DNA of 8,172 bases from the NCBI GenBank assembly GCA_025355595.1, contig JANXZI010000154.1, positions 1 through 8,172 on the forward strand, in the 5' to 3' direction. The translations under genes were made by a program, and so were the position numbers. The notes below the pieces were generated by a model. That model was not told the DNA's origin, searched no databases, and worked only from the letters and a program-made list of their open reading frames with translations. This document shows, one piece after another, positions 7,201 through 8,172 of this stretch; position 1 is the first letter of the stretch, and the number at the start of each line of letters is the position of its first letter. This stretch comes from Spartobacteria bacterium (lineage in GTDB: Bacteria; Verrucomicrobiota; Verrucomicrobiia; Chthoniobacterales; Chthoniobacteraceae).

Positions 7201-7259
7201 GGCAGGCGGGACGCCAACCCTACCCGAGGCAACGACTCCCCTCGGATGACGCTCGTTTT

Positions 7260-8172
7260 TCACTTCAGCGCCTTGCCTTTCACCACGAGCGACGCGCTCA
7301 GGCCGAAACGCTCGGGGTGATACATCTCCTCGATCTTCGCGGGCGGCGCGGTGGCGGTGCCAGTCGCGCGCACGCGGGCGAGGTAGCGGATCTGGTGTTT
7401 GCCGGGCCACATCGAATTCGAGAAAAACAGCGCGCGGTCGTCGCGCAGCTCGGTGAAGTCGGACGCATACACATTCGACAGCGCCTGCCCGGCCATCGCC
7501 TGCGTTTTGAACTCGGGATTCACCGCCTCGAAAACCGCGGGCAGCGGGTCATCAATCACCACGTAGCTCGAACGCCCTGGTGCGACGAACTCCAGCGTGA
7601 CCAGCACGCGGTCGCCGACGCGCGCCTCGTCGAGCGGCGACAGCGAACCGTCGTCGTTGATGCGCTGGTAGCTGCGCGTAATCGAGTAGCCGCGATCCTT
7701 GCGCTCGGCGACGAGCGTCTTCGGCTGCGACTCCACTTTCACATGCGTGAAGATCCGGCCCTTGCCGGGATTGTTCAGCGTGATCGCCTTTGCCGCGTCG
7801 AAGGTGAACTCCTTCTCGAAATATGCGCCCTTCGCCGGGAGCTTGAAGTCCGCAGCCGCGCCGCCTGCGACGAGCGCGCCCTTCACTTCCTTGCGATCCG
7901 TTTCCGTGCGTCGGATGTATTCCGCGAGGCCGAGCACCGCCCATGCGTTACCCTGCGTAGTCATCCAGTGTCCGTCGGTGCGCGAGTCGAAAACGGCGGT
8001 CGCGATTGCATCCGCCGCGCTGGATTTCGGCGCGAGCTTCGACCATGCGAGCAGGCGCACGCCCTGGGCGCGCGCGACGGAGCCGAACCAAAAATCCTCC
8101 TCGACCGCCTTGTCCTGCATCTTCAGCAGCGTGTCGGCCATCTTTGCGCCGCCCTTCGTTTCAAGCGCGGCG
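7260..8172 (-). CDS. Bacterial alpha-2-macroglobulin family protein, C-terminal part (runs off the right edge)
   Basis: The last 303 codons are present; the frame stays open to the window edge without a stop, and the ATG at 8141 is internal rather than the true start. The segment resembles the end of the thioester/helical domain of bacterial alpha-2-macroglobulins (ARAQGVRLLAWSKL; WMTTQGNAWAVLGLAEYIRR), then the C-terminal beta-sandwich domains (VGDRVLVTLEFVAP; YVVIDDPLPAVFEAVNP; the end IRYLARVRATGTATAPPAKI, EEMYHPERFG). Full members are commonly 1,500-2,000 residues; they are periplasmic, often lipid-anchored, and trap proteases. The thioester CxEQ motif, if present, would lie outside the window. 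In many bacteria this gene is directly followed by pbpC; here the two are separated by a repeat and the mntA-hepT pair. The usual E. coli name would be yfhM, but I leave the symbol blank because only the C-terminus is visible. Confidence 0.9.
   Translation of the reverse strand, partial: AALETKGGAKMADTLLKMQDKAVEEDFWFGSVARAQGVRLLAWSKLAPKSSAADAIATAVFDSRTDGHWMTTQGNAWAVLGLAEYIRRTETDRKEVKGALVAGGAAADFKLPAKGAYFEKEFTFDAAKAITLNNPGKGRIFTHVKVESQPKTLVAERKDRGYSITRSYQRINDDGSLSPLDEARVGDRVLVTLEFVAPGRSSYVVIDDPLPAVFEAVNPEFKTQAMAGQALSNVYASDFTELRDDRALFFSNSMWPGKHQIRYLARVRATGTATAPPAKIEEMYHPERFGLSASLVVKGKALK

Larger units (their letters stand above)
7080..7229. repeat. Inverted pair of a ~64-bp hairpin repeat between the alpha-2-macroglobulin gene and mntA
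   Basis: The left arm (7080-7143) and right arm (7166-7229) are inverted copies, roughly three quarters identical by eye, around a 22-bp spacer. Well-conserved parts are CGTCCC[A/G]CCTGCCGTG, the GCGTCTCGC centre, CGGGTA near the outer ends and GGACGTC at the inner ends. Each arm has its own hairpin: 7110-7119 with 7123-7132 on the left, and 7178-7187 with 7191-7200 on the right, both with 10-bp stems and 3-nt loops (TCT/AGA). The arms differ in the stem, but the pairing is kept. No reading frame here looks genuine and there is no transposase. It resembles a REP- or MITE-like extragenic element; on the minus-strand transcript it could slow or end transcription from the alpha-2-macroglobulin gene, though no T tract follows. 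Confidence 0.8.

Noticed and set aside
7080..7229. Insertion sequence or CRISPR array
   Set aside because: Only two inverted copies with a 22-bp spacer, no transposase and no direct-repeat spacing.
7224..7260. Rho-independent terminator on the plus strand (CCGAGG/CCTCGG stem followed by TTTTT)
   Set aside because: The stem is short, the T tract is about 10 nt away, and there is no plus-strand gene to terminate.
7023..7410. Minus-strand frames running through the inverted repeat
   Set aside because: They overlap the alpha-2-macroglobulin 3' end or the mntA start and consist of translated repeat; no family resemblance.

Overview
The window is GC-rich and carries six genes, all on the minus strand, so transcription runs from high to low coordinates. 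The combination of planctomycete/verrucomicrobial cytochrome proteins (PSCyt1/DUF1587/DUF1595/DUF1592/DUF1588/DUF1585), a DUF1552 Tat-type protein and palindromic repeats of a kind I associate with Verrucomicrobiota points to a member of the Planctomycetota-Verrucomicrobiota group, most likely Verrucomicrobiota. This assignment is an inference from gene content; no rRNA or other marker gene is present.

Reading with transcription, the right end (8172-7260) holds the last 303 codons of a bacterial alpha-2-macroglobulin. A 223-bp gap follows, largely filled by two inverted copies of a roughly 64-bp repeat, each with its own hairpin. Then come mntA (nucleotidyltransferase antitoxin), hepT (HEPN RNase toxin) and pbpC (penicillin-binding protein 1C). 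mntA and hepT overlap by 14 nt, and hepT and pbpC share an ATGA stop/start. Alpha-2-macroglobulin next to pbpC is a known conserved pair (yfhM and pbpC in Escherichia coli), thought to couple protease trapping in the periplasm to wall repair. Here a toxin-antitoxin pair sits between the two partners.

After pbpC there is a gap of about 108 bp, then a second cluster: a large diheme-type DUF1592 protein (3877-1244), an exported heavy-metal-associated (HMA) domain protein joined to it by another ATGA overlap (1247-657), and 34 bp later the N-terminal 207 codons of a DUF1552 protein (622-1) that runs off the left edge. DUF1592 and DUF1552 proteins are a recurring pair in these phyla with no firmly established function; the HMA gene between them is the unusual element.

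None of the five start codons in the window has a clear Shine-Dalgarno sequence. The observations most worth following up are the MntA/HepT module fused by overlap to pbpC, the structurally covarying inverted repeat in front of it, a palindromic repeat read in frame inside pbpC, and the cysteine-less HMA-like domain ahead of the canonical one in the 1247-657 product. I saw no tRNA, rRNA, CRISPR array, transposase or phage gene.
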